Source: an uncultured bacterium
GTDB lineage: Bacteria; UBP6; UBA1177
Assembly: GCA_905233945.1 (NCBI GenBank)
Contig: CAJOFY010000001.1
Span: 124,976 to 188,975 of the forward strand
DNA length: 64,000 nucleotides
Reading direction: 5' to 3'
The notes under the pieces are model-generated. The model saw nothing but the letters and a program-made list of their open reading frames with translations, did not search any database and was not told the origin of the DNA. Made by a program: the position numbers and the translations under genes. Below are positions 1 through 9,059 of this stretch, in pieces; the stretch's first letter is position 1, and each line of letters opens with the position of its first letter.

Positions 1-114
1 ATCGTCGTAGAACTTGAGGAAGTCACAATCAACGGCGCCAATACATCAACCCCTGTTCAAGGCGGAAAATGCCTTAAAATCACGGATACGCCTGTTCACT
101 ACCAGTGGTATTAA
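1..114 (+). CDS. 3' end of an acidic-lipoprotein family gene (partial)
   Basis: The reading frame is open from base 1 to a TAA at 112-114 and gives the last 37 residues of a protein whose start lies outside the window. The tail has the pattern V-x-L-x-E then GGKCLKI, which resembles the C-terminus of the lipoprotein at 46363-47559 (VRLVETGF then GGKCLEI). I infer a paralogue of that secreted family. Only the tail is visible, so function cannot be assigned. The 115-288 stretch after it is AT-rich and shows no gene. Confidence 0.6.
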   Translation: MVVELEEVTINGANTSTPVQGGKCLKITDTPVHYQWY

Positions 115-288
115 AATTCCGTTAAAACTGCTCTCTAATCAAAAAAACTTCTTTCACAAAACACCGCATCACTTCTGAAAAATTCACGCTATAAAAAATG
201 TGTGTAACAGAATAAAATTCAAGCCTTAATCTAAAACTTGAATTGGAAAAAATGAAAGGAAATCAAAAAGGAAACCTCTCGAAAACTC

Positions 289-363
289 TGGCGACCCCTA
301 GCGGATTCGAACCGCTGTTAGCGGCGTGAGAGGCCGCCGTCCTAACCGCTAGACGAAGGGGTC
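289..363 (-). tRNA. tRNA-Glu (CUC anticodon)
   Basis: The minus strand folds into a full cloverleaf. The acceptor stem is GACCCCU with AGGGGUC, the anticodon stem is GCGGC/GCCGC around the loop CUCUCAC (anticodon CUC), and the T-arm contains GGTTCGAATCC. The discriminator is G and CCA is encoded in the DNA (289-291 on the plus strand). It lies 15 bases after tRNA-Gln in the same orientation, so the two are probably co-transcribed. Confidence 0.95.
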
Positions 364-378
364 ATTGCATGAATAAAA

Positions 379-452
379 TGGATCCCGAACAAGGATTCGA
401 ACCTTGATTGACGGAGCCAGAATCCGTAGTCCTGCCATTGGACGATCCGGGA
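379..452 (-). tRNA. tRNA-Gln (CUG anticodon)
   Basis: The minus strand gives acceptor stem UCCCGGA with UUCGGGA, anticodon stem ACGGA/UCCGU around loop UUCUGGC (anticodon CUG), and a T-arm with GGTTCGAATCC. CCA is encoded after a U discriminator. The 5' end lies only 10 bases after the stop codon of the secreted protein gene at 463-819, so the tRNA pair may be processed from a transcript that also carries protein genes. Confidence 0.95.
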
Positions 453-462
453 ACCTCATGCT

Positions 463-819
463 TTATTTGAAGATTCTTGCGATGACCTTGTCATCCCAGG
501 CGATGACGTAGATTTTGTGCCACGGAGCCGATGTTTTCAAGTTGTAGAAAACATGAACCCGATAATTTTCCTCGTTGGTGAGCAGCTCGTCTTTAACCGA
601 ACTGTCGCCTACGAAAAGCGCTTTGACCTGTTTGACTGAAGTATCAAAGTCTTTCATGAGCTGATACTTGTTGTCGCCTATCTTAGAAGCCTGAGCCGGA
701 AGATAGGCTAAATTGAGGTCTTTTGCAAAAATCCCAAAACTCAAAAGTGAAAGGACAATCAAAACGGCGGCTTTATAGACAAAATTTTTTTTAAAGTCAA
801 GAAAAAAATTTATTTTCAC
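463..819 (-). CDS. Small secreted protein, unknown function
   Basis: A 118-residue protein. It begins with a GTG preceded by GGAGA. The N-terminus has basic residues and a hydrophobic stretch of about 20 residues ending near FGIFA-KD, which reads as a Sec signal peptide with a signal peptidase I site. The mature part is about 85 residues, mixed alpha/beta in composition, without cysteines. I recognise no family. It follows the lipoprotein gene at 853-1851 after a 33-base gap on the same strand and precedes the two tRNA genes, suggesting one transcript. Periplasmic location is inferred from the signal only. Confidence 0.65.
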   Translation of the reverse strand: MKINFFLDFKKNFVYKAAVLIVLSLLSFGIFAKDLNLAYLPAQASKIGDNKYQLMKDFDTSVKQVKALFVGDSSVKDELLTNEENYRVHVFYNLKTSAPWHKIYVIAWDDKVIARIFK

Positions 820-852
820 GAAAAAATCTCCGTTTTCTTACCTTTTTGAACT

Positions 853-1851
853 TTAATTGCCCTGATTCTGGAGTTCTTTGATCTTGTCTTTAAGAGCTTT
901 TTCTCTTTCCCAGATCTCTTTGAGCTGTTTTCTTGCTTCTTCGTCAGCCTTTTTGGTGTCTTCTATGAGCTTTTTAAGTTTGTCTCTCTCCTTGTTTTCA
1001 GCAACGAGCTCTTCAGGAGTGATGTGAACACCGTCGATGATGTAGAAGTTGAATGAAAGCGGCTGATCAGGATCCCACTCTTCCGGAATGTCCTTTACGA
1101 CCGATTTGAAAACCTTGACCGAGTTCGGAAGAAGGGATGTTCTGAGACCTTCGTATCTCATGTCTGTGACAGGAAGGAAATTTACGGCATAGATTACGTC
1201 GCCGTTTTTGTCTTTGAAACGGACTCTGATGCCGACTTTGATCATGTCAAGGTCACTGCTGCCGTTGAGGATCGTTCCTGTGAGTTCCGCAAAACCCGGA
1301 CGGTCAGGGAATTTCTTGCCTGTTATTTCATCGATTTTAATGAGTCCTTTGTAATTTTTAAGCAGATTTGCAAGTCTTGTCTGCTCGGCATTGCGCTCTG
1401 AGATTTCAGCCATAAGTGTCTGAAGCTCGACTTTGAAAGCCTCACCTTCCTTTACGACTCTGACTGTGAAGATAAGCGATGCGTCAGCATTCATTACACC
1501 GGCCATACGTCCCATGTTCGCCGTTTGTCCGGTAGCTTCGATGAAGTCCTTTGTTTCTGCGTCAATAACGATATTTGCTCTCGAAGTTCTGATTTCGTTT
1601 CCGATTTTGCCTTTGTAGGTTATTGTGGCGAAATCTTTGAAATCTTCGAATGTTACGACTTTTTTCATCTCACTCGAAAGCCAGTTTTCGTAAATGTCTT
1701 CCAACGTTCCCTGTTTGCCGTCGGAAGCATCACGGACAGCGTACAGATAGCTCTGGATGAACGAGTCAACCTGATCCTGAAGAGATTTCGTCTTGTCGCC
1801 GCAGCTTGCAAACATCAGAACTGCCAGCAGGAAAAGCGCTAATTTTTTCAT
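853..1851 (-). CDS. Predicted lipoprotein with C-terminal coiled coil
   Basis: 332 residues, start ATG after AAGGAGG. The N-terminus MKKLALFLLAVLMFASCGD is a lipoprotein signal with Cys17 as the likely lipidation site. The middle (about 70-270) is beta-rich, with phrases such as TYKGKIGNEIRTSRANI and GLRTSLLPNSVKVFKSVVKDI that fit a globular domain. Residues 280-330 are nearly all Lys, Glu, Asp and Leu in a heptad-like pattern, a likely coiled coil. I do not recognise a named family. It probably heads a small operon with the downstream secreted protein. Confidence 0.7.
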   Translation of the reverse strand: MKKLALFLLAVLMFASCGDKTKSLQDQVDSFIQSYLYAVRDASDGKQGTLEDIYENWLSSEMKKVVTFEDFKDFATITYKGKIGNEIRTSRANIVIDAETKDFIEATGQTANMGRMAGVMNADASLIFTVRVVKEGEAFKVELQTLMAEISERNAEQTRLANLLKNYKGLIKIDEITGKKFPDRPGFAELTGTILNGSSDLDMIKVGIRVRFKDKNGDVIYAVNFLPVTDMRYEGLRTSLLPNSVKVFKSVVKDIPEEWDPDQPLSFNFYIIDGVHITPEELVAENKERDKLKKLIEDTKKADEEARKQLKEIWEREKALKDKIKELQNQGN

Positions 1852-1897
1852 AATTCCTCCTTAAAAAGTAAAAAAACAATGTTGCGCGAACATATTA

Positions 1898-3829
1898 TCA
1901 CTTCAAATATAAGTCAAGAATATAGGAGCCTTTAAGATTTATTGCCTCGATATTGGAACTTTCGCTCATAAACGGTGTGATTTTTATTGTGTAAGTCTCT
2001 CCGGCCTCAACTTTGTGAGCGATATAGCTGTATTTGTTGAAGTTCAGCGTCGGGATCGTGTCGTCTGAATAACCGATTTCAGCGTTTTCATGCATCAGTG
2101 TGACGACTGTGTCAATGTCAAATGCGGTTGTTTCGCGGTCCGGAGAAGTGAAAATATGGATCGTCCCGTCTTTTTCAGCGGTGAATTCGAAAAAGTTTTC
2201 ATAAAAACCGCTGTCTGTGTCGAAAAATCCCTGATAAGCGCCGTTCGCCTTGATTTGAAGCGGGGTTTTGTCGGTTCCGTGAGTCCATTTCTCGGGTTCT
2301 GAATTCGTTTCGGAGACGGAAAGCGTGAGTCTTTCGCCAGAATTCTGTTCACATTCGCCGATATAAAGCCCGAAAATCAGATTTTCCGTCATTTCGTATT
2401 TCCGCACAAAAAAGCGCGCTTTTTCCTCTGCTTCCGGCATTGCAAACGGCATGTAATCACTGCCGAAAAGATAAAGTCCGGCGAGATTTCCGGGAACTGA
2501 AAGGGTGATTTCGGCAAGGTCCGCACTCTCGTCGAAATCCCACTTGTAGAATTTCCAGCCGCAGTCGGGAAGTTCGGTTTCAAGGCTGCCTTCTTTTGAA
2601 TCGAAGGTTTCGATATCTCTGCTCCGTGTTATTTCAAACGAGTAGGGGACATCGTTTCCCAAAAGGTCAAGATACATCTGGCCGTTGAAAGGGGAAATCA
2701 TGTTGATGTTGTGCGTTTCAATGCCGCTGAGCATACTTGCCCGCAGCGCTATAAGGCCGTTTCCCGTGATGTTGTATGACGAAGCCCAGATTTCTGCGAT
2801 AAAAGGATTCGGGTTTTCAGGAGTGATTTTAAAACTCAGAATATCGCCTTTCTCTACTTCGAACCTGAACCAGTCATCGTCGTCACTTTCTTCGCCTAGA
2901 ATATTTTTCTTTTCTTTGTCCAAGTATCCTGAAATATTGTGGGAATCAATGATGTTTGCATAGTTGAAGGTGTCGTTCGGCTCCAGTTCCTCCGATTCCG
3001 GCTGTTTTTTCATAAAAATTGTGAAATTTTCGGTTTCGGTTTCGTCGAGCTCGAGGAGGATCCTTCCTGTGACAAGGAGATAACGCAGGTTTTTCTCAAG
3101 CCGCGTGTAAATAAGCGGGTCGATTTTGTTGCTGTAGTAGTCCTCGTCATCGTTTCCGGCGGCGATTTCGCGGCTGCCGCAGTTCATAATGAAAGAAAAC
3201 TTGTCGCTCAGCATATTTTCTGTATCGACATCAAACTGATAGATCCCGTTCTCCGGAAGTCTGATTTCAAGAATGTCAATAATGTCGCTGTTTTGTGAGA
3301 ATTTGCGTTTGAGCGGTGAACCCGATTCGATTTTTGTGTAATTTCCGGCAGAGCATATGTGTGTTGAGACGACTCTGAACCAGTATTTGAAACCTCCGGT
3401 TTTTTTCCCGTTTCCGGTGTTGCGTTTGTCTCCGATTTCAAAGTACTGCCAGCCCGTTGCGGTTGTCACGAATGCCGGATGCTGTTTGCCGGACGGAGAG
3501 AAAACGGCGAAAGTGTTGTTGCCGAGGTTGTCGGTGTGAGCGATGTAAGGCTCAAAATTCCTCTCTCGGCTTTCAAATTCAAAAGTTATCAACGTGCCGG
3601 ACGGAAGCCATATTTTGTATAGATCGGTGTCGGCAGTGTCGTTTTCAGGTTTTGCGATTTTGCCGGAGTAAGCTGTCCCTTCCTGTATTTCCAAGGCCTG
3701 AAAAGTCTCGTTATTAGGCTCGTTTTCCCTGACATATTCCATCGTATCGATGTATTTTGTATGCTCGCAGGCAGAAAAAAGGATTAAAATCAGATAAAAA
3801 CAAAAATATTTCGGAAAACTGCGCGTCAA
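1898..3829 (-). CDS. Lipoprotein with PPC-like beta-sandwich domains
   Basis: 643 residues. The likely start is a TTG, with a signal ending LILILFSAC-EH, so Cys21 would be lipidated. At least two segments follow the bacterial pre-peptidase C-terminal (PPC) pattern: NEPNNETFQALEIQEGTAYSG near 35-55 with DTDLYKIWLPSGTLITFEF, and LEPNDTFNYANIIDSHNISGYL near 280 with DDDWFRFEVEKGDILSFKI. A third, FFEFTAEKDGTIHIFTSP, lies near 545. PPC domains are secreted beta-sandwiches often attached to hydrolases, but I see no catalytic domain here. It is probably a surface or periplasmic binding protein. The gene has its own upstream region facing the divergent lon-like gene. Confidence 0.7.
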   Translation of the reverse strand: MTRSFPKYFCFYLILILFSACEHTKYIDTMEYVRENEPNNETFQALEIQEGTAYSGKIAKPENDTADTDLYKIWLPSGTLITFEFESRERNFEPYIAHTDNLGNNTFAVFSPSGKQHPAFVTTATGWQYFEIGDKRNTGNGKKTGGFKYWFRVVSTHICSAGNYTKIESGSPLKRKFSQNSDIIDILEIRLPENGIYQFDVDTENMLSDKFSFIMNCGSREIAAGNDDEDYYSNKIDPLIYTRLEKNLRYLLVTGRILLELDETETENFTIFMKKQPESEELEPNDTFNYANIIDSHNISGYLDKEKKNILGEESDDDDWFRFEVEKGDILSFKITPENPNPFIAEIWASSYNITGNGLIALRASMLSGIETHNINMISPFNGQMYLDLLGNDVPYSFEITRSRDIETFDSKEGSLETELPDCGWKFYKWDFDESADLAEITLSVPGNLAGLYLFGSDYMPFAMPEAEEKARFFVRKYEMTENLIFGLYIGECEQNSGERLTLSVSETNSEPEKWTHGTDKTPLQIKANGAYQGFFDTDSGFYENFFEFTAEKDGTIHIFTSPDRETTAFDIDTVVTLMHENAEIGYSDDTIPTLNFNKYSYIAHKVEAGETYTIKITPFMSESSNIEAINLKGSYILDLYLK

Positions 3830-3978
3830 AACAGTAAACCCCGCAAAAAAACGCTTAATTATTCAGATAAATGTAAGAAAGTAAATATAAAACTTTGTAC
3901 CGCACAAAATCCGATTTCTTTGTAAAATTTAAAAAAAAATATAAAGTGCTCCGTTTTTTAGTGAATTTGGAGGGAAAA

Positions 3979-6360
3979 ATGAAGTCGTCAATCAAAGAGT
4001 TGAAACCGAAAGAACTCAGATATTACCCTGAACTTGCCAAATATAAAGGCAAAACAACCAGAGAAATCAAGCCTGTTTCCCTGTTTTCGTTCCAGAAAAG
4101 GGGCTTTGAGGCTCTCGATTTCGGAATGGATGTGAAGAAAAAAGGGTTTAACATCTATGTCGCAGGCGATCCGGGAAGCGGAAAAACTTCCAATGTTATC
4201 AAATATATAGAAGATCTGGCAAAACATCTTCCTGTTCCGAACGACGTTCTTTATGTCTTCAACTTCGAGGATTACGATTCGCCGAAAATGCTTTTCATGA
4301 AGGCGGGAAGCGGCGAAAAATTCATCAAGGATATGGACGAGCTGCTTGAAGGGTTCATCGAGCAGATTCCGCGTCAGATGGAGAGCGAGAATTTCGAGGG
4401 ACTGCGTGCCGAAGTCGCCCAGACTTACCGCGACGCGATGCAGAAAAGCTACAATGAACTCGAAGCGGAGGCTGCGAAACTCGATTTTGCGCTGAGTTCG
4501 ACCGAAAACGGCCTTGTTCTGAATCCTATTGTAAAAGGAAAGCCGATAGACCGCGAGAAATACGAGTCCCTGAGTGAAAAGGAGAAAGACAAAATCAGAA
4601 AAAACGAGGCGCTGCTTCAGGAAAAACTTATCGCTTACTTCCATCAGGACAGAAAGACCGAGAAGGAATACAAGGAGCAGATGAGCGAGCTTCAGCGGAC
4701 GACGGTGAAGAAGATAATTTCGGAGCCGCTGGGTGATCTCGCCAAAAAATACGGTAAAAACGAGGGTGTAAGCGAATATCTTGAAGCAATAGCCGAGTTT
4801 ACGGTAAACAACTTCACCGATTTCTTCACTTACCGCGATTTTCTTGAAGGGAAAGCCGATCCGATGAAGACTCTGATTCCCGATTTCAAGGAATACAAGG
4901 TCAATCTTCTCATCAACAACAAGGATTTGAAGGGGGCGCCAGTTGTTTACGAGACGAACCCGACATTCCAGAACATAATCGGCTACTTTGAGTACGAGGA
5001 AAACCACAATTCGCTTTTCACCGATTTTACGAGGCTCAAACCGGGTGCACTGCACCGGGCGAACGGCGGTTTCCTGATTATCCAGGCAGACGACATTCTG
5101 AAAAACTACTACGCATGGACCGCTTTGAAACGCGCTGTCCGCAACAGGTTCATAAAAATCGAAGATATGGACGCAGATTTCAAATACCGCGTAATCTCGG
5201 CGCCGAATCCCGAGCCTGTTCCGCTGGAAATCAAGGTCGTCCTCATCGGTGACGAGGAGATCTACCACCTGCTTTACGAGCGCGATCCCGAGTTCAGGCG
5301 CATTTTCAAGGTAAAAGCCGATTTCGAATCGGTTGTCGATGTGAGCGCATCCACGACCGACACGTTGATCGGTTTCATTTCAAGAATCGTCAACGAGGAC
5401 TGCGAGCTTCCGTTTGATCTGTCGGCGATAAGACGGCTGCTTTTTTACAGTTCGAGACGCGCCGAAGACCAGTCGAAATACCGCGTTCATGCAAGCGACA
5501 TCGTCGAAATCATTGTCGAAGCTGTTTACTGGGCACAGCACAAAAACAAAAAAGTTGTTTCCGAGGATATGGTCATCACCGCGATAGAAAGCCGCGAAAA
5601 GAGATATGACAGGTTCCGCGAGCACTATTTCGAGTCGATAAAGAAAGGGACGATCCTGATTGACGTGAAAGGGGCGAAAGTGGGCCAAATCAACGGTCTT
5701 GCGGTTTACCAGATCGGCGATTTCAGTTTCGGAATTCCTTCCAGAATCACGGCTAAGGCTTTTGCAGGTCAGCGTGAAATCGTAAATATCGAGCGCGAGG
5801 CGATGCTTTCCGGCGCGATACACGACAAAGGTTCAATGATTCTGGCAGGTTATTTAGGCGGACTCTTTGCCGTCAAAAAGCCGCTTTCGTTCTCGGCTTC
5901 GATTGCATTTGAACAGAGTTACGGCGGAGTCGACGGCGACAGCGCAAGTTCAACGGAGCTTTACGCGCTTATGTCGGCACTCGGCGATGTTCCGATAAAA
6001 CAGTCGATTGCAGTCACCGGTTCTATCAACCAGATGGGCGAAATCCAGCCTATAGGCGGCGTAAACGAGAAAATCGAAGGTTTCTTTGAAATCTGTAACC
6101 TGCGCGGACTTACAGGCGATCAGGGCGTAATGATCCCGATTCAGAACGTCGGCAACCTCAACCTCAGCGACGATGTCGTCAAGGCGGTCGAAAACGGGAA
6201 ATTCCACATTTACGCGATAAAGAACGTTCTCGAGGGAATCGAGATCCTGACAGGGGTTCCCGCCGGAACGAGAGGGGCGAACGGCAAGTTTGCGAAAGGA
6301 ACGGTTTTTGAAAGGATAGAAAACAAACTTGAAGCACTCAGAGGCGACGGAGATAAATAA
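3979..6360 (+). CDS. Lon-family ATP-dependent protease (bacterial LonB-like)
   Basis: 793 residues from the ATG at 3979, which follows TTGGAGGG; the upstream extension in the ORF track has no ribosome site. The P-loop GDPGSGKTSN is at residues 63-72. It is followed by a long helical insertion (about 110-310) and a Walker-B-like GGFLIIQADDIL. The C-terminal Lon peptidase domain has VDGDSASSTELYALMSALG with the catalytic Ser near 655, and QPIGGVNEKIEGF with the catalytic Lys near 697. The insertion and the lack of the Lon substrate-binding N-domain match the AAA_32/Lon_C group rather than classical LonA. It should degrade damaged or regulatory proteins in the cytoplasm. The stop codon overlaps the next start by one base. 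Confidence 0.9.
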   Translation: MKSSIKELKPKELRYYPELAKYKGKTTREIKPVSLFSFQKRGFEALDFGMDVKKKGFNIYVAGDPGSGKTSNVIKYIEDLAKHLPVPNDVLYVFNFEDYDSPKMLFMKAGSGEKFIKDMDELLEGFIEQIPRQMESENFEGLRAEVAQTYRDAMQKSYNELEAEAAKLDFALSSTENGLVLNPIVKGKPIDREKYESLSEKEKDKIRKNEALLQEKLIAYFHQDRKTEKEYKEQMSELQRTTVKKIISEPLGDLAKKYGKNEGVSEYLEAIAEFTVNNFTDFFTYRDFLEGKADPMKTLIPDFKEYKVNLLINNKDLKGAPVVYETNPTFQNIIGYFEYEENHNSLFTDFTRLKPGALHRANGGFLIIQADDILKNYYAWTALKRAVRNRFIKIEDMDADFKYRVISAPNPEPVPLEIKVVLIGDEEIYHLLYERDPEFRRIFKVKADFESVVDVSASTTDTLIGFISRIVNEDCELPFDLSAIRRLLFYSSRRAEDQSKYRVHASDIVEIIVEAVYWAQHKNKKVVSEDMVITAIESREKRYDRFREHYFESIKKGTILIDVKGAKVGQINGLAVYQIGDFSFGIPSRITAKAFAGQREIVNIEREAMLSGAIHDKGSMILAGYLGGLFAVKKPLSFSASIAFEQSYGGVDGDSASSTELYALMSALGDVPIKQSIAVTGSINQMGEIQPIGGVNEKIEGFFEICNLRGLTGDQGVMIPIQNVGNLNLSDDVVKAVENGKFHIYAIKNVLEGIEILTGVPAGTRGANGKFAKGTVFERIENKLEALRGDGDK

Positions 6361-6647
6361 TGACGACAATAAACATAAGCTACAAACCTGAAAAAAACGA
6401 AGATTACGTCTGGAAATGGATCGACGGGAACCTTGAAAAAATGGTCGCTAAAAAAGTTCCGACAGAAGATATAAAGCTGCTTATTGACAGAGCGCGGGAA
6501 GTCGTTGAATTTAAGGGAAAAACGATAAAGGGGCTGATGACTTTCAAAAACGGGATTATAAACATAGACATTGACATTCCGCTTCTTTACAGGATGTTCG
6601 GCTCGACGATAAGGGCTTCTATTCTCGATATTTTAAAATCAATCTGA
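6360..6647 (+). CDS. Small protein coupled to the Lon-like protease
   Basis: 95 residues. Its ATG uses the last base of the protease stop codon, so it is probably translated by re-initiation and kept in fixed ratio to the protease. The N-terminal part is lysine-rich with an amphipathic helix, and the C-terminal half reads GLMTFKNGIINIDIDIPLLYRMFGSTI, a short beta strand then a helix. There is distant resemblance to the small polyhydroxyalkanoate-granule-associated family (PHA_gran_rgn) in length and in the ending, but I would not name it on that basis. An adaptor or substrate of the protease is a reasonable guess. Confidence 0.75.
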   Translation: MTTINISYKPEKNEDYVWKWIDGNLEKMVAKKVPTEDIKLLIDRAREVVEFKGKTIKGLMTFKNGIINIDIDIPLLYRMFGSTIRASILDILKSI

Positions 6648-6683
6648 AAAGTTCTGAAAAAATCCTATACAGGGAGATTCCGG

Positions 6684-8444
6684 CTATTTGGTTTCGCTTT
6701 CCGGAACGATGATCTGGACTTCTTTTTTCGACAGATACGCACCTTCGCCCAAAACCATGGCCTCAGCTTTGTAGAGAACCGGAGCGCCAGAGGTGTTTGT
6801 GCAGAAATCGTTATGGAACTGGACATCGAAAGTTACGATTGTGCCGGGATTGACTTTTTTGAATTTCATGTTTGCAGCGTCAATTTCGGCTCCTTCGGGC
6901 GGCTCGGCCTTGACAGGAATTCCGCCGAGAATGAATTTCGAGATGTTCTCGTCGTTGCAGAATTCGTTCGAGTTTCCTGCGACCCATACATCCATCTGAA
7001 CGAAAGTGGTGAGAGATTCGATAGCTTCGCCTATCTTTTCGCTCATAGCCTTGCCGTCAGCTGCAACCGCATCGTTTCCTACCGTGAAATTGAAAGATTT
7101 TCCGTTTGCGTCAAGGGTTCCTGTTACATTTGAAACAGTTTCAAAAAAGTTGGAAATATTCTTGTTTCCGCTGGTGCCGGAAGAATCAATTCCTATGAAT
7201 TTTGCATTCTCGGCCACCATTGTCTGAAGAGCCAGGTCTGAAGCTTTTTCGTTGGCAGGAGGCATATATGTGTCTGTCGGCGGTTCATCCGTGATTATGA
7301 TGAGAATGGGCATAGCCTTTTCACGGAAGCAGAGACCTGCACGGTCACCTATCCGATCTGTGCAGTCTGGAAGCGGAAAGTCGCAGGTGGCTTTTTCCGA
7401 TGACATTCCTGGCATCCATGCGACTTCCGGTTCAGTTGAACAAGGTCCGTAAATATCCTCGCTTATTGTCGCGGCATAAAGGACAAGCCAGTCGCATTCC
7501 GTACCTCCACTGGCTAGCGGAGCACTGTCGACAGCCGCTTTGAGTTCGTCTATATCTTTGGTTATGAGAGTGTCAACCTTATAAATACTCTCCATGTTGT
7601 CGCTGAAATCCCTGAAGTGGACGAAAGCGTAGGCTGCATCAAGTGTTCCTTCGTTCAAAGTAGCGATTTTTTCCACGACATCGCTTTTGATTTTTTCCTG
7701 CAGATTTGCCTGTTCAGCATCCATTGAACCCGAAAGATCAAGCAGGAATGCAACGTCTATTTTTGAAATGTCGGTGTCAAATTCCCATGTTCTGCTTGCA
7801 TTCCAGTTTGCGTTGAAAGGAAGGACAACATAGATTTTGCCGGCAGGAACATGGCTGTTGTCATCGAGCGGATCGGTGTTGAAAGCGATTTCCGCCATAT
7901 CGTCGTCGCCGTCGCCGTCGGTGTCGGTGTTGCACGGGTCTGTGCCGTGCTCTTTTTCTTTTTTATCTGTAAGTCCGTCGTTGTCGCTGTCTTTGTCAAG
8001 AAAATCGGGGATTTCGTCGCCGTCGGTGTCTTTGCAAGGGACGCTCGGGCATTCCTCGTTGTCTGAAATGCCGTCGCCGTCGCTGTCTTTGTCCAGACAG
8101 TTCGGCAGAGAATCGCTGTCAAAGTCCTCGCATCCTTCTATGCCGTTCGGAATGCCGTCGCCGTCTGCGTCTTCATCATCCTTGCCGCAGATGCAGCTGC
8201 TCTCTTCTTCGTTTTCGGAACTGCTGCCGGAATCAGACGGATCGCCGTTGCTGCTGCCGGAATCGCCGTTGTCGTTTCCGTTTCCGTTTTCGGAAGATTC
8301 AGTGTCGCCCGAATGCGAAGAATCGGACTGGTCAGTGTCAGTACCGGTGCCTGTTCCGTTTCCTTCATCTTCATCGTCCGCGCCGCATGAAATGACAAAA
8401 AACGAAAACAATAAACAAAGCATAAAAATCAATGACTTTTTCAT
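6684..8444 (-). CDS. vWA-domain lipoprotein with thrombospondin type-3-like repeats
   Basis: 586 residues. The signal [23 protein letters not shown] places the lipid Cys at 20. Residues 25-90 are a Ser/Gly/Asp/Glu/Asn linker. From about 95 to 190 there are calcium-binding type-3-like repeats (Dx[34 protein letters not shown]), giving a stiff acidic stalk. The von Willebrand A domain begins near 228 with [16 protein letters not shown], an intact DxSxS MIDAS motif, and contains TDEPPTD. Such proteins mediate metal-dependent adhesion at the cell surface. The very regular GAC/GAT codons create long antisense ORFs over the repeats, which are shadows. Confidence 0.88.
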   Translation of the reverse strand: MKKSLIFMLCLLFSFFVISCGADDEDEGNGTGTGTDTDQSDSSHSGDTESSENGNGNDNGDSGSSNGDPSDSGSSSENEEESSCICGKDDEDADGDGIPNGIEGCEDFDSDSLPNCLDKDSDGDGISDNEECPSVPCKDTDGDEIPDFLDKDSDNDGLTDKKEKEHGTDPCNTDTDGDGDDDMAEIAFNTDPLDDNSHVPAGKIYVVLPFNANWNASRTWEFDTDISKIDVAFLLDLSGSMDAEQANLQEKIKSDVVEKIATLNEGTLDAAYAFVHFRDFSDNMESIYKVDTLITKDIDELKAAVDSAPLASGGTECDWLVLYAATISEDIYGPCSTEPEVAWMPGMSSEKATCDFPLPDCTDRIGDRAGLCFREKAMPILIIITDEPPTDTYMPPANEKASDLALQTMVAENAKFIGIDSSGTSGNKNISNFFETVSNVTGTLDANGKSFNFTVGNDAVAADGKAMSEKIGEAIESLTTFVQMDVWVAGNSNEFCNDENISKFILGGIPVKAEPPEGAEIDAANMKFKKVNPGTIVTFDVQFHNDFCTNTSGAPVLYKAEAMVLGEGAYLSKKEVQIIVPESETK

Positions 8445-8516
8445 GACTGCTCCTGTAAAAAACTAAAATCAAACAAAGAATTATATAAATAAAGCATTTA
8501 AAAGCAATAGAGAAAT

Positions 8517-9056
8517 TCAGAATATGCTTTGCTGTGATATTTCGTTGCGTATTTCGATATTTTTTATGCTTTTGAGGGCAGAGAGCCACTTTTCGGAAAA
8601 GTTTCCGGACATTATGGTTCTTTTCGGACACTTTTTTACAATAAAATTCTTTATTTCAGGAAGGTCGCTGTCTGAAAAATAATCCGGACCGGCGGGAATA
8701 AGCAGAGTCATGTTTTCTGCAAAAGGGAGATGGATTTCAGGCAGAAAAGTCATGAAATAAATTTGTTCGTTGATGAAAAAATTGAATTTGCTTCTGTCTT
8801 CGGCCATTTCCGCCATTTTTATATCGAAACTTCCCACTTTGACTGATGTTTTTTCCGAAAATTTGAGAAATTTTCTTATTCCCATCGATTTTGCGATCTC
8901 ATCGGATGTTATCCTTGTTTTTTCTTTGAGGCTGAAGGGGATTTCCATACTTTTTGTAAGGACAAGTATAGCTGATTCGTTCGGTATTTCTGACGGAAGG
9001 TTTATTTCAAGATTCCTTCCCAGATATGTAAGGTGATGTGCGGAATGAATCAGCAT
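8517..9056 (-). CDS. Conserved-looking protein of unknown function downstream of dacB
   Basis: 179 residues, starting ATG at 9056, three bases after the dacB stop, so translational coupling is likely. There is no signal peptide or membrane segment. It opens with MLIHSAHHLTYLGRNLEINLPSEIP, which could be a short beta-rich fold, and ends with a lysine-rich helical region. I recognise no motif or family. It is the last gene of the four-gene operon beginning at 13065. Confidence 0.65.
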   Translation of the reverse strand: MLIHSAHHLTYLGRNLEINLPSEIPNESAILVLTKSMEIPFSLKEKTRITSDEIAKSMGIRKFLKFSEKTSVKVGSFDIKMAEMAEDRSKFNFFINEQIYFMTFLPEIHLPFAENMTLLIPAGPDYFSDSDLPEIKNFIVKKCPKRTIMSGNFSEKWLSALKSIKNIEIRNEISQQSIF

Positions 9057-9059
9057 ACT

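Noticed and set aside
3988-5268. 426-codon minus-strand ORF across the lon-like gene, and similar long antisense ORFs at 15808-16971, 18587-19489, 23141-24208, 39854-41158 and 49323-50627
   Set aside because: Each is antisense to a clearly recognised gene (lon-like, argF, gdhA, GT39, mutase, rpsB-tsf). Their products are low-complexity or odd in composition and have no motifs; they arise from codon bias.
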